Shown: positions 8,490-15,823, counted from the first letter of the stretch. The stretch: 64,000 nt of DNA from Terrihalobacillus insolitus (GCF_028416575.1 NZ_JAMQKB010000011.1:38990-102989); one strand, 5' to 3'. Notes: generated by a model from the sequence alone, not told the origin. Program-made: numbers and translations.

Positions 8490-8757
8490 GTTCATTTCAA
8501 TAATACAAGTTTTATCGCTGAAAAAATGTTGAAATTGCAGGCTTTTTAATTGATTTTTGTCCCAATCTAATTCAGATGTTGCATACATACATTTTGTTGC
8601 ATTTGAGCGGGAACATTATATTTCCAAGTCGAGCGGAAACCGCTTGGCTTTTTTCTTTTCTTCAGAAAGGGTTCTGGGATCTTATGTTAAAGTGATAATG
8701 AAGGGATTTCTTAAAGAAGGAAAGATTATTGAGATAAATTTTAAAAGGAGGATTTAA
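8490..8757 (+). pseudogene. Degenerate GNAT acetyltransferase fragment
   Basis: [11 protein letters not shown] (8493 onward), a shifted GFLI-like stretch, then [11 protein letters not shown] match residues in the middle of the intact GNAT at 12121-12594, at both the protein and the DNA level (for example gatgttgcatacatacattt). Frameshifts and stops lie between them. From about 8610 the similarity ends at a terminator-like hairpin (8624-8655). Confidence 0.75.
8624..8655 (+). terminator. Hairpin with T-run
   Basis: CCAAG...CTTGG encloses GCGG-AAA-CCGC and is followed by CTTTTTTC. It probably ends transcription coming from the sigma/anti-sigma pair. Confidence 0.6.
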
Positions 8758-8758
8758 A

Positions 8759-9112
8759 ATGACGTTTTTTCAGATTTTCTCCGAAACAGGTGGAATGGGA
8801 ATTGGAGTTATGCTCGCTATACTTTTTTGGTCATTGTTCTTTGGTACATCCTTTTATATGGTAAAGAAATATGCTTCAGCTATCCCAACAACCGTTTTAT
8901 ACGTTGGTATCGCTGTATATCTTATTGTTTCAGTTGTCCTGTCAGACATGTTATTATACGCTTTCTTATTTTCGGAAGGTGAATATGTAAACTATGGTTT
9001 TGGTGAAGGACTGCTACGTTTGCTAACGAGTATTTTTGTTGGACTAACAATTGGCTTTTTAGTAGCAAAACTGGCTTATTTTAAGTTGGTGAGAAAGTTT
9101 TTGCTAAACTAA
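8759..9112 (+). CDS. Small multi-pass membrane protein, unknown function
   Basis: 117 residues with four predicted hydrophobic segments (about 13-34, 43-60, 62-72 merged with the previous loop, and 88-108), ending in a basic tail KLVRKFLLN. AAAGGAGG lies 7 nt before ATG 8759. No family is recognised. The stop codon TAA is embedded in the cassette tail motif AAACTAACGGGGGCA, which suggests that gene and tail form one unit. Confidence 0.6.
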   Translation: MTFFQIFSETGGMGIGVMLAILFWSLFFGTSFYMVKKYASAIPTTVLYVGIAVYLIVSVVLSDMLLYAFLFSEGEYVNYGFGEGLLRLLTSIFVGLTIGFLVAKLAYFKLVRKFLLN

Positions 9113-9172
9113 CGGGGGCAAGAGTGGAACAAGGGGTTGTCCAATACGTCAGCTCTTATTGTGTTAAAGAGC
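9105..9172 (+). repeat. Cassette tail motif, copy 2, with hairpin
   Basis: AAACTAACGGGGGCA at 9106-9120, then AACAAGGGG, then GCTCTT-ATTGTGTTA-AAGAGC forming a 6-bp stem. The whole 68-nt tail aligns with copy 10 (21624-21690), including a compensated stem pair. Confidence 0.65.
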
Positions 9173-9280
9173 AGGATAGTGAAATAAGAAGGTTAAGATT
9201 TAATCAAAGGGATTATAGCCATCAGGGTAGAAATAGTTATTTTAGATTGGAATATTATAGAAGAGTGAGGAGGAGGGTTT

Positions 9281-9931
9281 ATGATTAGGTCATTGAGGCA
9301 TTTCATAACTAAATTCGACCAAATTCAAAAAGACCGAAATACTCCTATCGTTGGTGTTGATGGTGCTAGTGCCTCGGGAAAAAGCACAATAGCGGATAAA
9401 CTTAAGGAGTTGGATGATAGAGTGATTGTTGTCCATATGGATGACTTCTATCGTCCTTCTGAAGAACAAAAAGACATCGATTTAGAACTAATTGGTGCAA
9501 ATTTTGATTGGGAACGAGTACGCAAACAGGTGCTTACTCCATTAACTGAAAACAAATTCGGGCGGTATCAGCGATATGATTGGGAAACAGATAAGTTGGC
9601 TGAATGGCACGATGTGCCGACAGATGGAATCATAATCGTTGAAGGCTGCTTTTCGATTCGAAATGAATTACTCCCTTTTTATGATGTTCGAATTTGGGTG
9701 GATAGTCCAAAACAAACTAGTCTTGAAAGAGTCGTTGAGAGGGAACAGGTTGGAGCTGGCAATAGGTATATGTGGGAAAACGTCTATCGTCCTGCTGAAG
9801 AAAAATATATTGAGGTTAATAGACCAAAGGAAAACGCAGATATTGTCATTGATGGTACAGGTAAGGCTGCCGATATTTCTAAATATGAGGTTAATATCAT
9901 ATACGAAAGTGATAGATGGTTAAATATATAA
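9281..9931 (+). CDS. P-loop kinase, uridine-kinase-like
   Basis: Walker A GASASGKST is at residues 28-36, followed by a Walker B-like VVHMDDFYRP (uridine/cytidine kinase family signature) and a lid region with RVVEREQVGAGNRYMWENVYRPAEEKY. At 216 aa it matches the AAA/phosphoribulokinase-uridine kinase-like family that is common and unlinked in Bacillus accessory regions. The substrate is uncertain. GAGGAGGAGG precedes ATG 9281. The gene has a broken homologue at 6640-6819 in the same island. Confidence 0.8.
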   Translation: MIRSLRHFITKFDQIQKDRNTPIVGVDGASASGKSTIADKLKELDDRVIVVHMDDFYRPSEEQKDIDLELIGANFDWERVRKQVLTPLTENKFGRYQRYDWETDKLAEWHDVPTDGIIIVEGCFSIRNELLPFYDVRIWVDSPKQTSLERVVEREQVGAGNRYMWENVYRPAEEKYIEVNRPKENADIVIDGTGKAADISKYEVNIIYESDRWLNI

Positions 9932-10010
9932 AGGTCGACAGCATCAGTTGATGTTAATATTAAAAACATTTTCTTGTTCAAGGAATTGTGAGTTTGTGAA
10001 GTAATGTACT

Positions 10011-10028
10011 TAAAGTAATGGGTGGCGA
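10011..10028 (+). repeat. Cassette tail motif, copy 3 (degenerate)
   Basis: TAAAGTAATGGGTGGCGAGAG followed by TTGAAGAAGG; close to copy 5 (TTAACGGGTGGCAAGAG). It lies about 80 nt after the kinase stop. Confidence 0.45.
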
Positions 10029-10133
10029 GAGTTGAAGAAGGAAATTCGAATAGCTTTCTCTGTTTCTAACTCTCTAAATGTTAAGCTATGTGATAAAATA
10101 AGGATATAAAAGTATTTTGTGGAGGGATGAAAA

Positions 10134-10400
10134 ATGGATTGGGGATTAGTACGTGAACAATTTCCTGATAAATTAGTATTAGTCGAAGCATTATCGGCTA
10201 ACTCAAGAGATAATATACGAACAGTCGAAGAAATGTCCATCATCTCAACTTTTGACGATAATATGGAAGCATGGAAGGCATACAAGAAAACTCATAAAGA
10301 AAATCCAGAAAAGGAGTTATATGTATTCCATACTTCTGAAGAAAAACCTGAAGTACTTGAAAAATTTTTCACTGGAGTTCGTGGGCGAAGATGGAGTTAA
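10134..10400 (+). CDS. Small conserved protein paired with a retropepsin-like protease (module copy 1)
   Basis: 88 residues, soluble, no signal peptide. It is clearly homologous to the protein at 22360-22623: both have (R)EQFP/RKQYP, LVEA(L/I)SA, (E)MS/LSIIS.F, AWK.YKK.H, (Y)VFHT/YIFHT and GVR(G)RR at the same places, about 45% identity by eye. The function is not recognised. GGAGGG precedes ATG 10134. The end overlaps the start of the protease gene by 10 bp, so the two are co-translated. The same order and overlap occur in the second copy, which argues for a shared job. Confidence 0.75.
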   Translation: MDWGLVREQFPDKLVLVEALSANSRDNIRTVEEMSIISTFDDNMEAWKAYKKTHKENPEKELYVFHTSEEKPEVLEKFFTGVRGRRWS

Positions 10401-10774
10401 GGGTAGAAGACGGTCTATTAATAGCGAAAATGGGTATAGAGTATCAAGGGAAAAAACTAACGCTAAATAATGTGTTAGTAGATACAGGTTGTTCAGATAG
10501 TATTTTTGACACTGATTTACTTGCCGAAATAGGGCTTTATGTTGATTATGTTAACGGTATGCCAACTACAATGTATGGTATTGGAGGAAAAGGTGAAGTA
10601 TGTAATCAACAAATAGTCAATGATCTTTCTATAGGTGGAAGAGTATTGAATCAATTTCCACTTCAATTAGGGATAACAAAAGATTCATATGGTTTTGATG
10701 GATTTATTGGTCTAGATTTTATGATGGAAACGAATATGGTCATTGACTTTTCCCTTATTAGGAGTAAGTTATAA
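10391..10774 (+). CDS. Retropepsin-like aspartic protease (module copy 1)
   Basis: A 127-residue single-domain protein with the aspartic protease motif DTGCS (catalytic D31), followed by SIFDTD. A flap-like MYGIGGKGEV and a C-terminal LGITKDSYGFDGFIGLDFM, carrying the hydrophobic-hydrophobic-Gly psi element, complete the fold. One motif per chain means it should work as a dimer, like retroviral proteases. No signal peptide or membrane segment is visible, so a cytoplasmic role is expected; the substrate is unknown. The paralogue at 22620-23006 keeps all these motifs. Confidence 0.82.
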   Translation: MELRVEDGLLIAKMGIEYQGKKLTLNNVLVDTGCSDSIFDTDLLAEIGLYVDYVNGMPTTMYGIGGKGEVCNQQIVNDLSIGGRVLNQFPLQLGITKDSYGFDGFIGLDFMMETNMVIDFSLIRSKL

Positions 10775-10800
10775 AGATTAAATGCATTATTTAAACCTCA

Positions 10801-10822
10801 CCGTCATATGGACGGTTTTTTA
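10801..10822 (+). terminator. Terminator after protease module 1
   Basis: CCGTC-ATATG-GACGG followed by TTTTTTATT, 27 nt after the stop codon. Confidence 0.8.
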
Positions 10823-10863
10823 TTACACTTTTCAGTAGATAAGATACATTGTTTCTTATTGCA

Positions 10864-10906
10864 TTATCGGGTAGCGATTGCTGAAGGAGAAAGCAATCGC
10901 TTTTTC
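10864..10906 (+). terminator. Second hairpin terminator / cassette tail copy 4
   Basis: AGCGATTGCT (10873-10882) pairs perfectly with AGCAATCGCT (10892-10901) and runs into TTTTTC. The preceding ATCGGGTAGCGATTGCT resembles the tail motif of copy 6 (AACGGGTGCGATAGCT), so this may be another copy of the same structure. Confidence 0.75.
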
Positions 10907-11047
10907 TTTAAGAAAAACACCATATTATACACAAAAATTGTTAAGATTGTTTTATAAGTGGTGTATAAAGTTAGGGCAGGGAAAAGATTTCTAGTCATTT
11001 GATCGTTTGTCTGTTCTTAATATTTAAATTTCAGAGGAGAAACTGTA

Positions 11048-11629
11048 ATGGCAAAGAAGAATAAGAAAAACAAGTACAAAAATCAAAAAAGTAATACAAG
11101 CAAATATCACAAACATATTAAGAATGTAATTGTGACAGAAGGAATGTACAGCACATATACGTTCTTTACCTTGGGCAAAAAGCTTTTTATATACTCATCA
11201 CAAAACAAAGAACAGGTTTTTGAAATAGTAGATTTAGATGCAAATAAACAACAGTTTCGTGAAGATTTATCTAGCCCTATGGCTTTAGAGGTAATTCAAT
11301 TAAAAACTCAAAATCGATTGAGGGATTTTCAACAATATTTTCTTCCAAGTATGGAAGAAATACATGAGGATTTTTGGGATGAAATATGTCGTGAACAAGA
11401 AGAATCTCTTTCAGAAAAGAAGAGGAAGATGTTCGATATTGCGGTGAGGTCAGAAAACGATTTGTTAGATGAAAACGTAGAATTGATAGTAGAACAGCCG
11501 TTAACTTATAACTATTTTGGGGAGTCTATAGCATATAGTGAAGATGATCGTCAATGGATTGATTACCATATGTCACAAGGAAATTTTGGTGCGGCATTAA
11601 ATATTCATATGGCTTACGTAAAAGAATAG
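11048..11629 (+). CDS. Hypothetical protein with lysine-rich N-terminus
   Basis: 193 residues, soluble. The first 30 are very basic (KKNKKNKYKNQ...), which could bind nucleic acid or ribosomes. The middle is mixed, with IHEDFWDEICREQEESLSEKKRKMF predicted helical. The C-terminus (DDRQWIDYHMSQGNFGAALNIHMAYVKE) loosely recalls IDEAL-type short motifs, but this is not a firm match. GAGGAG lies 7 nt before ATG 11048. No family is recognised. A degenerate tail (AATAGTGGCATC) may follow. Confidence 0.6.
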   Translation: MAKKNKKNKYKNQKSNTSKYHKHIKNVIVTEGMYSTYTFFTLGKKLFIYSSQNKEQVFEIVDLDANKQQFREDLSSPMALEVIQLKTQNRLRDFQQYFLPSMEEIHEDFWDEICREQEESLSEKKRKMFDIAVRSENDLLDENVELIVEQPLTYNYFGESIAYSEDDRQWIDYHMSQGNFGAALNIHMAYVKE

Positions 11630-11753
11630 AATAGTGGCATCACTTTATTATGTTATTTATTGATCCTGTTTTTACTAAAACCTATAATTTAGCGAACAAA
11701 AAATGGACTGATAAATTATAAGGATGTGATTTTAATGTTGAGATGTATGGTGT

Positions 11754-12035
11754 ATGAAAAAAATTAAAGATGGTAAGCCAGTATTTGGACTAAGTGTTAA
11801 GTTTGCTGAAGGCGTAGATTACTCGGATAGTGAAGGAACGATTATTCAAATAGGGTTAAATACTCGGAATACTAGTGTTCCTATGATTGTGACAGCTAGA
11901 GGTTCAGAAGCAAAGAATCAAGGAACTGATGGTATATTTGCTTTATGTAGTGAAAAGTGTGGAGAGAAAATGAAAGAATCTGTAACAAAGGAATTAAAAA
12001 CATTCAAAGAGTTTAAAGATATTTCACTAAACTAA
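11754..12035 (+). CDS. Hypothetical protein, possibly frameshifted near its start
   Basis: 93 residues from ATG 11754, no recognised family; the core reads VKFAEGVDYSDSEGTIIQIGLN and holds a lone CSEKC pair. ATG 11754 has no ribosome binding site. A better start is ATG 11735, 6 nt after AAGGATGTGA, giving MLRCMVYEK before a stop. Removing one A from the A7 run at 11757-11763 would join the two into MLRCMVYEKIKDGKPVFGLS. So the gene is either frameshifted, phase-variable, or carries a sequencing error. Confidence 0.5.
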   Translation: MKKIKDGKPVFGLSVKFAEGVDYSDSEGTIIQIGLNTRNTSVPMIVTARGSEAKNQGTDGIFALCSEKCGEKMKESVTKELKTFKEFKDISLN

Positions 12036-12071
12036 AAAGAACCTAAAACAAACATAATTGTGTAGTCTTTA

Positions 12072-12092
12072 TTCAATTAACGGGTGGCAAGA
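12072..12092 (+). repeat. Cassette tail motif, copy 5
   Basis: TTCAATTAACGGGTGGCAAG, then AGTTAAACAACGGG; 40 nt after the previous stop and directly in front of the ribosome binding site of the next gene. Confidence 0.6.
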
Positions 12093-12120
12093 GTTAAACA
12101 ACGGGAAAGGATGTTTATTA

Positions 12121-12594
12121 GTGGAAATACGCAATGTGAAAAGTTCTGATTATTACGTTATCTCACCTTTGATTAACGAATGGTGGGGTGGTAGGCAAAT
12201 GTCCGATATGTTGCCTAAGTTATTCTTTGATCATTTTAATAATACAAGTTTTATTGCTGAAAAAGACGGTCAAATCATTGGCTTTTTAATTGGCTTTTTG
12301 TCTCAATCTGATACAGATGTTGCATACATACATTTTGTTGGTGTTAATCCTGATTACCGTAAAAACCAAATTGGAAAGCAACTTTACAATGAATTTTTCA
12401 ATGTGGTAAATAAGAATAAAAGAAATGTTGTCCGTGCTGTAACATCACCAGTAAATAAGGTTTCAATTGCTTATCATACTAAGATGGGATTTGATATTGA
12501 AAATGGTGATAAAGAAGTGAACGGAGTATCTGTGTTTTCTGATTACGATGGACCAAATCAAGATAGGGTATTGTTTGTTAAGAGGGTAGTTTGA
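12121..12594 (+). CDS. GNAT-family N-acetyltransferase
   Basis: 157 residues. Motif A is visible as [32 protein letters not shown] sequence (V.P.YR..QIGK.L acetyl-CoA loop), with strand beta-4 in IHFVGV. The C-terminal part ([22 protein letters not shown]) has the N..S..Y...GF signature. It acetylates an unknown amine. GTG 12121 is chosen because GGAAAGG lies upstream; frames starting earlier would translate the tail repeat. A degenerate paralogue is at 8490-8757. It is followed after 19 nt by tail copy 6. Confidence 0.85.
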   Translation: MEIRNVKSSDYYVISPLINEWWGGRQMSDMLPKLFFDHFNNTSFIAEKDGQIIGFLIGFLSQSDTDVAYIHFVGVNPDYRKNQIGKQLYNEFFNVVNKNKRNVVRAVTSPVNKVSIAYHTKMGFDIENGDKEVNGVSVFSDYDGPNQDRVLFVKRVV

Positions 12595-12612
12595 AACTCT
12601 ATTCCTTGTTGT

Positions 12613-12644
12613 GCTAACGGGTGCGATAGCTTAATAGCTGTCGC
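12613..12644 (+). repeat. Cassette tail motif, copy 6, with hairpin
   Basis: GCTAACGGGTGCGATAGCT; GCGATAGCT (12623-12631) pairs with AGCTGTCGC (12636-12644) across a 4-nt loop with one G-T pair. This is the clearest stem-loop form of the motif. Confidence 0.65.
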
Positions 12645-12712
12645 TGCCTTTGTTTCAAGTAATGAGCAGAATAATTAAAAAGCCACGAGATAAATGCTAT
12701 GAGAAATGAGAT

Positions 12713-13039
12713 TTGAATGTGTTATTAGATATATATATGCAGGAAAAGTTTCCTGATTTAGAACTCAGATCACCCCTATTTTATAATTGGGATATTGGTA
12801 TTCGTTTTGAATTAGGTGTGGACTATGATGTTAAGTATGCTTATAAAAATAGTCCATATTTAAAAGGAGTTTATAAAAGAGCAATTACTCTATTTAAGTC
12901 TTTACACTCACCGAATGATGATATTTATATTGTAGTGGATGTAAATGACTTTGCAGACGGCGAAACCTTCAAACACAAGTTAAACATCTTCTCTAAGTAT
13001 GTAAAAGAGAAATCAGTTTTGTCTAAGTTACAACAAAAT
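12713..13039 (+). pseudogene. DUF3885 gene, 5' part (interrupted by 13040-18497)
   Basis: Residues 1-109 (PLFYNWDIGIRFELG, YKRAITLFKSLHSP, VVDVNDFADG, KEKSVLSKLQQN) match the N-terminal half of DUF3885 proteins. The frame is good up to codon AAT at 13037-13039 and then enters foreign sequence. It resumes in phase at 18498 (TIPYIYPEDDEDG). Together the halves give ~218 residues, a normal DUF3885 length. Function of the family is unknown. TTG 12713 is the first possible start; no strong ribosome binding site is seen. Confidence 0.85.
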
Positions 13040-13043
13040 CGGG

Positions 13044-13086
13044 CTTTCAACCTTCGACAAATTTCGGGGCGTCACTGTGACAAAAC
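13044..13086 (+). repeat. Junction repeat, copy 1
   Basis: Shares a ~43-bp sequence with 15676-15720 (CTTTCAACCTTCGACAAATT then TCGGGGCGTCACTGTGACAAA). It begins 4 nt inside the left border of the insertion. TCACTGTGA is palindromic. Confidence 0.8.
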
Positions 13087-13087
13087 T

Positions 13088-13510
13088 TAATTTCTTCTCC
13101 CCCAAACCCGGTATGTGTTTAGGCTAGAAAGAATCGCAAAAAAAAGAGATTGCCATGGCGTTCCTTCACGCTTGGCTACCTCCAGTCAATAATCTATCCC
13201 TTCATGTCTCTTGAAGCTTGCTCTTGGACATAAAAACAACATTTCTTATCTACGCCAATAACCTCAATGGAACCATGATGGTTAAATCCATAGTCAACAT
13301 TGGCGTGGCACCTTATTTACCTGCATAAATTATGAAGTCTATTTTATTTAAAACCCCCTGTTATTGTTAAACAGAGGGTTTCGTTTGTATTTAAGTATTA
13401 CTTTCTTTTTTTTTTTTGATGTTCCCGCACTAAACCAGTAAGCGCTGGCAACACTTGAAACGATTATAGCTATAACGCCAATAAGTCCCAAAATTAATCA
13501 ACTCCTCTTA
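13088..13510 (-). other. Gene fragments and a hairpin, no intact gene
   Basis: On the minus strand about 13205-13320 reads ..HANVDYGFNHHGSIEVIGVDKKCC... to a stop, a C-terminal scrap whose HHGSI recurs in the fragment at 13511-13840. At 13362-13392 ACCCCCTGTT...AACAGAGGGT forms a terminator-like hairpin. A possible tiny membrane peptide (TTG at 13491 reading MGLIGVIAIIVSSVASAYWF) runs into a 12-T tract; it is weakly supported. Confidence 0.4.
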
Positions 13511-13840
13511 TTATGTTAAGCAGTACACATTAATTATGTAACCATTATCACTTAAGCCATAGCTACTATACACAATTTTTTGGTCATACATAATAAGATA
13601 AGATTTACTTTCGTCAATGGAACCATGATGGTCTAAAACGGCTTCACGTGCTGCGGCGTATAAACTGGTGGAATCAGGTGCATTTTTGGCTGTCCATGTT
13701 GTTAAATCTTCTCCGGAAACAGTTTGATAATATGGACCGTAAATGCAGTAGTTCGATTCGCAGTATTCGCCTCCACCGGGGGTAACAGCGAATTTTGGTT
13801 CTCCTGTTGAAGCTTCTGAAATTGATGGGAATACTTTCGG
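13511..13840 (-). pseudogene. C-terminal fragment of an unknown (perhaps secreted) protein
   Basis: About 108 residues ending EAVLDHHGSIDESKSYLIM..YSSYGLSDNGYIINVYCLT. Its 5' side is cut at the junction repeat 13835-13861, where the frame only stays open through repeat sequence. Cysteines occur as CESNYC. No family is recognised. A missing start and the repeat breakpoint identify it as a fragment. Confidence 0.5.
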
Positions 13841-13861
13841 GGCGTCACTGTGACAAAGCTT
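13835..13861 (+). repeat. Junction repeat, copy 2 (core only)
   Basis: TTTCGGGGCGTCACTGTGAC plus AAAGCTT, identical to the core of copies 1 and 3. It separates the unknown fragment from the helicase fragment. Confidence 0.8.
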
Positions 13862-14328
13862 CAGTCCGTTTCATTTGTTCTCATTAATTTTTCTCTTCTA
13901 ACAAGAGTTTGCTTAAACGGTCGAATATTGGCTTGCTGCTTACTATTCGTTTTATATCTTATAGGTCCACATTGCATAAATATTATCGGGTGTAACCCAT
14001 CTTTCCTAACTGGTGTCGCTGTTAAACCATACACTTTTTTTGCTCGGACTGCTTTTAATACTTTTTCAAAACTGACGGCAGAAATGTGATGGCATTCATC
14101 CACGATAATTTGTCCATATTGATGTAACTCAGATTTTATTAAACCATTACGATTGAGCGATTGAATTGTAGATATGTCAATTTTATAACTTGGTTTATTT
14201 TTGCCACCACCAATTCGACTAATCTGGAGATCTTCACATTTACGGAATCGATTAAAGAATTTCTCGATGGAAAAATGAAAAGCAGTAGTTATAATGATTT
14301 TAGCTTTTACTAATATTAATAAGAACAA
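13861..14328 (-). pseudogene. Fragment of a TOTE-type superfamily II helicase
   Basis: The frame holds helicase motifs in order: IGGGKNKPSYKIDISTIQSL (Ia/Ib region), YGQIIVDECHH (DEAH-like motif II, here DECH), VYGLTATPVRKDG (motif III) and HPIIFMQCGPIRYK. This order and the IGGGK and MQCGPIR blocks are typical of the large helicase/primase-helicase protein of TOTE conflict systems. A full protein would be several times longer; motif I upstream and motifs IV-VI downstream are absent. The downstream side is cut at a junction repeat. It cannot be functional alone. Confidence 0.7.
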
Positions 14329-14501
14329 GTTCGATTAAATTGTAGTTTTAACGAATTTCCTTATTTTATACAGCACTAAAAATGAATATATTTAACCAAA
14401 CAATAATTTTTCCAAAAAATAACGAAATTTTTATTGTAAATAAGCATATACTATGAGTGTAATGAATTGATACAGTTCATCTCAAGAATTGCTATTCCCT
14501 C

Positions 14502-14530
14502 TTGAGATTTCATTTAAAATACTGTACAAT
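14502..14530 (+). promoter_or_regulatory. Promoter of the type III antitoxin RNA
   Basis: TTGAGA (14502-14507), 17-bp spacer, TACAAT (14525-14530). Transcription would start near 14537, twelve bases before the first antitoxin repeat. Confidence 0.75.
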
Positions 14531-14536
14531 TTAATT

Positions 14537-14680
14537 ACAGAGAAATATCAAATATTTGTCGCTACTCGACATGCGACTAATAAAAGGCCGAGTTCAAATG
14601 TTTGTCGCTACTCGATATGCGACTAATAAAAGGTCGAGTTCAAATGCTTTTAAAGCTCTGTCCTAATTGGATAGAGCTTT
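14537..14680 (+). ncRNA. Type III antitoxin RNA (2.1 x 46-nt pseudoknot repeats)
   Basis: Two 46-nt direct repeats (14549-14594 and 14595-14640) and a 6-nt third start. Each can fold as an H-type pseudoknot. In repeat 1 stem 1 is GTCGC 14558-14562 with GCGAC 14573-14577, and stem 2 is ACTCG 14564-14568, inside that loop, with CGAGT 14589-14593. Repeat 2 keeps all four strands (14604-08/14619-23 and 14610-14/14635-39). Such repeats directly before a terminator and a ToxN-like gene define type III systems; the RNA units bind and inhibit the toxin. The ~45-nt, two-repeat layout is closest to what is known for CptI. Confidence 0.85.
14652..14680 (+). terminator. Terminator between antitoxin repeats and toxin
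   Basis: AAAGCTCT-G-TCC pairs with GGA-T-AGAGCTTT across TAATT. In type III loci this leaky terminator sets the excess of antitoxin RNA over toxin mRNA. Confidence 0.85.
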
Positions 14681-14706
14681 ACTTATGTAAGGGGATAGCG
14701 GGGAAA

Positions 14707-15195
14707 ATGAATTTAGGTAATTTTTATTTTTTAATCGATGACTATTTTATTGACTTTCCTGATACTAAACTTATGTCAAATAAAGAAACTGTACATGGTA
14801 TTGCACATGATCGCCCCTGTTTTTATGCTGTATACGATGAAGCGACTTCTATATACTGGCTCGTTCCTTTCTCTTCACAGCTTACAAAATTCAAGGGGAT
14901 ATATCAGAAGAAAATCGATCGTTATGGTAAATGTGATACGATCGTATTTGGAGAAGTATTAGGACACGAGAAAGCTTTTCTCATTCAAAATATATGCGCT
15001 GCATTACCAAGTTACATCAAGAATTAATACATAGATGCTAAAGCAAATATTCCTGTAAAAGTAGACGGAGTTTTTGAAAAAGAACTAATCACTAAAGCCA
15101 AGAGAGTGTTAGCCCTCCAAAGAAAAGGAATAAAATTAATTTTCCCCGATGTACTACACATTGAAAAAGAACTACTTAAGAAAATCAATAAATGA
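14707..15195 (+). pseudogene. Type III toxin (ToxN/CptN/TenpN-like endoRNase) with in-frame nonsense codon
   Basis: ATG 14707 follows AGCGGGG. The protein starts MNLGNFYFLIDDYFIDFPD and continues RPCFYAVYDEATSIYWLVPF, GKCDTIVFGEVLGHEKAFLI, which are the typical blocks of the ToxN/AbiQ fold. After 106 codons TAA (15025-15027) interrupts it, but the same frame continues for 55 codons (YIDAKANIPVKVDGVFEKEL, KAKRVLALQRKGIKLIF...) to TGA 15193-15195. These residues belong to the family's C-terminal half, so a single base change (for example GAA to TAA) inactivated a ~162-aa toxin. The antitoxin side looks intact. The subfamily (CptN against TenpN) is an inference. Confidence 0.85.
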
Positions 15196-15675
15196 TTCTC
15201 CAAGGTATGGTCACAGTGAAGACCCGAATTATTACTAGAACTTCTCCTTTCAAAACAGAACGACAGTATGGTCATACCATCGCCATCTAGATTGTTCAAA
15301 ATTATATGGTAAGGTAACTAGCTATTATGGACTTAAATCGAGAATTTTTATACTACATTCATTAAGACATATACATTACTTCTTTCAGAGGCTTGCGTAC
15401 ACTCGAATAAACTATGACAGACTTGGCCATTCAGATGATCAAATCTCAAAAATGTACAATACTTCCACGTCACCCATAAAATGAAAAAAGAAGCTCCCCG
15501 AAAGTTTCATCAACTTATGAGAAGCCTCCATTAGAATCCTCATTTCACTCAGAAAATCTTATATCAATGGCTGGAGGACATAATTACATCATGCCTTCGT
15601 AAGATTAAATTAGTCAACACCTAGTAATGAGGGTATTATAAGCATACTCATATCATATTCTACTACTCTTAACAC
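15196..15675. other. No recognisable gene
   Basis: Only short broken frames. Two ~10-bp repeats of GGTATGGTCA-type sequence lie at 15204-15280. It fills the space between the toxin and the third junction repeat. Confidence 0.4.
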
Positions 15676-15720
15676 CTTTCAACCTTCGACAAATTTCGGG
15701 GCGTCACTGTGACAAAGCTT
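15676..15720 (+). repeat. Junction repeat, copy 3
   Basis: Same 43-bp sequence as 13044-13086, followed by AAAGCTT as in copy 2. It marks the left side of the lipoprotein/metalloprotease block. Confidence 0.8.
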
Positions 15721-15823
15721 TAGCTCCTGGTTGTTTGATTTGATGTCAGTTTCCAACTTTATTGTTACTTAACAATAGCTTGTCTATTTCATCTTTATAA
15801 TATAAAAAATTGTTTTTAAAACA

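Noticed and set aside
14602..14706. N-terminal extension of the type III toxin
   Set aside because: The frame is open but it translates the antitoxin repeats and terminator; the ribosome binding site fits ATG 14707.
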